Source: a virus
Length of the DNA: 25,961 nucleotides
IMG/VR virus record: IMGVR_UViG_3300030202_002927
Span: 2,468 to 28,428 of that record
Strand: one strand, 5' to 3'
The notes under the pieces were generated by a model. It was not told the origin of the DNA, did not search any database, and worked only from the letters and a program-made list of their open reading frames with translations. Below, piece after piece: positions 23,685 through 25,961 of this stretch. The position numbers were made by a program, and so were the translations under genes. Each line of letters starts with the position of its first letter. Position 1 is the stretch's first letter.

Positions 23685-25961
23685 ATGCCAAAAAACTTAA
23701 GAATTAGAACCCAGGTTGGTGTAGACAAGGAAGTTACATTAGATTTGAATCAGGATTTTGATATGTTGGAGATTTTAAGTCTCAATCTTCATCAGACAGA
23801 TGTCTACCCAAAAGACTGTGCAAATTTTGGTGTGGTAGTTGGTAGGGTGCTAGCTAATGGTGGTTTTGGCGTACCTAACGCTAAGGTTTCTATATTTGTA
23901 CCTTTAGACGATAAGGACACAGAAAACCCAATGATACAGTCACTATACCCTTATAAAACACAAGGTTATAGAACAGAAGATGGGTTTAGATATAACCTAC
24001 TACCATCAACCCCAAGTTACAAAGGGCACATCCCTACTGGAAATTTTCCTAAACTATCCGAAGTTTTACTAAATCAAGACGTTTCTTATGTGTATGAGAA
24101 ATACTACAAGTATACAGCTAAAACTAATGCAAGTGGTGACTTTATGTTATATGGGGTACCAATAGGAGAACAAACATTAGTTATAAATGTTGATTTATCT
24201 GATATAGGGTGTTTTTCAATGACACCAGAGGATTTTAAACGTAAGGGTGAACCTAGTTCCAAATTTAACGGGGCTAAATTTAAGAGTTCATCAAACATAG
24301 ACGAATTACCACAAATAGTCACAATGTCTAGAACTATAGATATAAGACCTATGTGGGGTGATGAAGAAGCTGGATGTGGAGCTTCGATTACAAGAAGTGA
24401 TTTTGATTTAAGAGAAGCTGGCGTTGAGATTGAACCTACAGCTGTATTTATGGGTTCAGTCGCGACTGACACTGAAAAAATGTCAGTTAATAGAAATTGT
24501 AAACCTAGAGGTAGACAAGGAGAATTATGTAGACTTGCACCAACACAAGGTAGGATAGAGTCTATAAGGTTTACACCTTTTTTTAAGAAAGAAGAAGACC
24601 CGGCAAATCCAGGTAGTGGTGAACAACTAGTTCCGGTTTTACAAAGATTTGATATAGATGGTGGGTTTAATATAGATGATAATGGGGCATTTTTAATAAA
24701 CATACCTATGAATCTAGATTACTTAATAACAAATGAATTTGGTGAAAGAGTTATATCTAGAGACCCATCTGTGGGTATACCAACAAAAGCTAAACATAGA
24801 TTTAGGATTAAACCTTTAGAGGTTAAAGGTACCGCTAGACAAAGAAGAAGAGGAGCATACCTAGTTCCAAACATTAAAGAACATAATAATAATGTTGATG
24901 GTCATCATTCTGGTATTCAAGCAAATTCATATGCGTTCTCTATAGATTATTGGGATTACCCAAGCCAAGCTATAACCGGAGGTGAAATACTAGCAGCAAA
25001 AGACTATTTTTACGAGTTTAGTTATAGTAAAGTTTATACACCTACAATGTTTCACAATCATTGGAAGGCAAGAAGAAAAGATAGATTTATAGGTGTTAAA
25101 GAGGTATTACCTAGAGAAGAAAAATCTTGTGATGGACAAGCAGCTTCTTTCCCAGTAAACACAGCAAATAAAAATGTAAATTTCCCGATTGTAATAAATC
25201 AATTTGTTACTAGAATACAACAAATTTTTTACACAATAACATATATGATTTTATCTATTTTATGTGCGTTTATTAAATTTGTTAGGAATATTTTAGTTAA
25301 AATTAGGAATTTCTTTAGAGGTATTGTGTGTAAGTTATGTACATTATGGTATAGGAAGAAAAATGAAGGTAAATATTGTTATTGTTCCACATGTCCATGT
25401 ACGATGGAGAAAGAAACTACCGATTGTACTGATATATTTGGTTGTTTATTTATGAGAGTAACCAAATATCCAGAATGTGAAAAATGTATGTGTATGGATG
25501 ATGTTAGTGGTAATGGTTCAGCTGTTAATCACGGACAATACCCTGGATGTAATCAGTGGGCAGATAACCCACCAAATAAAGCTAGAGGGGTGAAGAATAA
25601 TGATTTTATGGAGTGTAGTAAACCTAATAATAAGGCCAAAAATCTAGACGCTGGATGTTACAGTTTACCTATTGGTATGGACACCATAGCTGATTTATTT
25701 TCTACAGATGGTGAAAACGGAGTAGCGTTTATTTCAGATTGGAGAAAAAGAGAGGTTCTTCTAAGGTCTATGTGTGATGGGTTAATGAATTATTTCTGGT
25801 CAAACAACTATATCGGAGGGTTCTTATATCTATTCCAGTTTAAAGCAAAATTAAAACCAAAAGAAAGTGCACCTAACGGTTATAAAGTAAAACATTGTGC
25901 GGAGGTAGTTTATTTTCACTCAGCAGACCAGGAATTTTATTATAGGTCATCACCTTATAAT
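23685..25961 (+). CDS. Large baseplate-associated protein with cysteine cluster, 3' end outside window
   Basis: The frame is open from the ATG at 23685 to the last base, giving 759 residues with no stop. Residues ~45-165 look like a carboxypeptidase-regulatory-like (transthyretin-type) beta sandwich: 'VVVGRVLANGGFGVPNAKVSIF' early and 'KTNASGDFMLYGVPIGEQTL' later. Residues ~514-533 are strongly hydrophobic ('IFYTITYMILSILCAFIKF') with basic residues after them, so they may span or bind a membrane. Residues 549-603 then hold eleven cysteines (549, 552, 565, 567, 570, 572, 581, 587, 598, 601, 603), with five more further on. Its place after gp25 and gp6 is that of gp7 in T4, a wedge protein, but no sequence likeness to gp7 is evident. 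Confidence 0.7.
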   Translation, partial: MPKNLRIRTQVGVDKEVTLDLNQDFDMLEILSLNLHQTDVYPKDCANFGVVVGRVLANGGFGVPNAKVSIFVPLDDKDTENPMIQSLYPYKTQGYRTEDGFRYNLLPSTPSYKGHIPTGNFPKLSEVLLNQDVSYVYEKYYKYTAKTNASGDFMLYGVPIGEQTLVINVDLSDIGCFSMTPEDFKRKGEPSSKFNGAKFKSSSNIDELPQIVTMSRTIDIRPMWGDEEAGCGASITRSDFDLREAGVEIEPTAVFMGSVATDTEKMSVNRNCKPRGRQGELCRLAPTQGRIESIRFTPFFKKEEDPANPGSGEQLVPVLQRFDIDGGFNIDDNGAFLINIPMNLDYLITNEFGERVISRDPSVGIPTKAKHRFRIKPLEVKGTARQRRRGAYLVPNIKEHNNNVDGHHSGIQANSYAFSIDYWDYPSQAITGGEILAAKDYFYEFSYSKVYTPTMFHNHWKARRKDRFIGVKEVLPREEKSCDGQAASFPVNTANKNVNFPIVINQFVTRIQQIFYTITYMILSILCAFIKFVRNILVKIRNFFRGIVCKLCTLWYRKKNEGKYCYCSTCPCTMEKETTDCTDIFGCLFMRVTKYPECEKCMCMDDVSGNGSAVNHGQYPGCNQWADNPPNKARGVKNNDFMECSKPNNKAKNLDAGCYSLPIGMDTIADLFSTDGENGVAFISDWRKREVLLRSMCDGLMNYFWSNNYIGGFLYLFQFKAKLKPKESAPNGYKVKHCAEVVYFHSADQEFYYRSSPYN

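Noticed and set aside
24104-24703. 199-codon open frame on the - strand
   Set aside because: It lies wholly inside the + strand frame that runs from 23685 to the window end, which has clear beta-sandwich sequence and an upstream gap; the reverse frame shows no domain and no promoter.
1-25961. Recoded stop codons, as in some gut jumbo phages
   Set aside because: TAA, TGA and TAG all occur at the ends of genes with sensible neighbours, and none lies inside a recognised domain.
1-25961. tRNA genes, CRISPR arrays, insertion sequences or introns/inteins
   Set aside because: No cloverleaf, regular spaced repeat, transposase or homing endonuclease motif was found; the helicase, reductase and recombinase are uninterrupted.

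Overview
This window is part of the genome of an AT-rich, double-stranded DNA phage with a contractile tail (T4-like in gene content). Almost every base is coding, all supported genes lie on the + strand, and the standard code is used: TAA, TGA and TAG all end genes. The host is probably a member of the Bacteroidota. This is an inference from three things: A-rich leaders with no Shine-Dalgarno sequence before nearly every start, one promoter that fits the Bacteroidota -33/-7 pattern, and a small protein with the DUF5522 cysteine motif that I associate with that phylum. No gap between genes exceeds 300 bases; the longest is the 138-base gap at 13380-13517.

Layout. (1) 1-12321 is a tail and baseplate block: the C-terminal part of a probable tape measure protein, a 980-residue tail-tube/baseplate protein, an unrecognised 362-residue protein, a gp53-like LysM wedge protein, and a 2078-residue hub protein that ends in an M23 peptidoglycan endopeptidase. 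(2) 12368-13379 holds two small proteins of unknown role, closed by a clear rho-independent terminator. (3) 13518-18703 is a replication and recombination block: gp32-like ssDNA-binding protein, UvsX/RecA recombinase, SlyD-like FKBP prolyl isomerase, 5'-nuclease of the RNase H/FEN type, an unknown protein, and a DnaB/gp41-like helicase. (4) 18721-21237 holds an adenosylcobalamin-dependent (class II) ribonucleotide reductase and three small overlapping genes: a zinc ribbon, a DUF5522 protein and an unknown. (5) 21262 to the right edge returns to the baseplate: gp25-like and gp6-like wedge proteins, then a large protein cut by the window end that carries a hydrophobic segment followed by a dense cysteine cluster.

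The genes supply the two ends of the lytic cycle. The baseplate genes build the injection device, including an enzyme that can open peptidoglycan. The middle block supplies nucleotides, unwinds and coats DNA, recombines it and removes RNA primers. A short motif, TATTTAT, lies just upstream of the first gene after five of the six intergenic gaps of 24 bases or more that carry such motifs, and a TATTTAC variant lies in the sixth. It may be a phage promoter element that defines the transcription units.

The features most worth a second look are the TATTTAT motif, the cysteine-rich membrane-like baseplate protein, the very large hub-peptidase with a long unexplained middle, the phage-encoded FKBP inside the recombination operon, the ssDNA-binding protein with no zinc-finger cysteines and a bacterial-SSB-like tip, and the insertion of the whole replication block within the baseplate genes.
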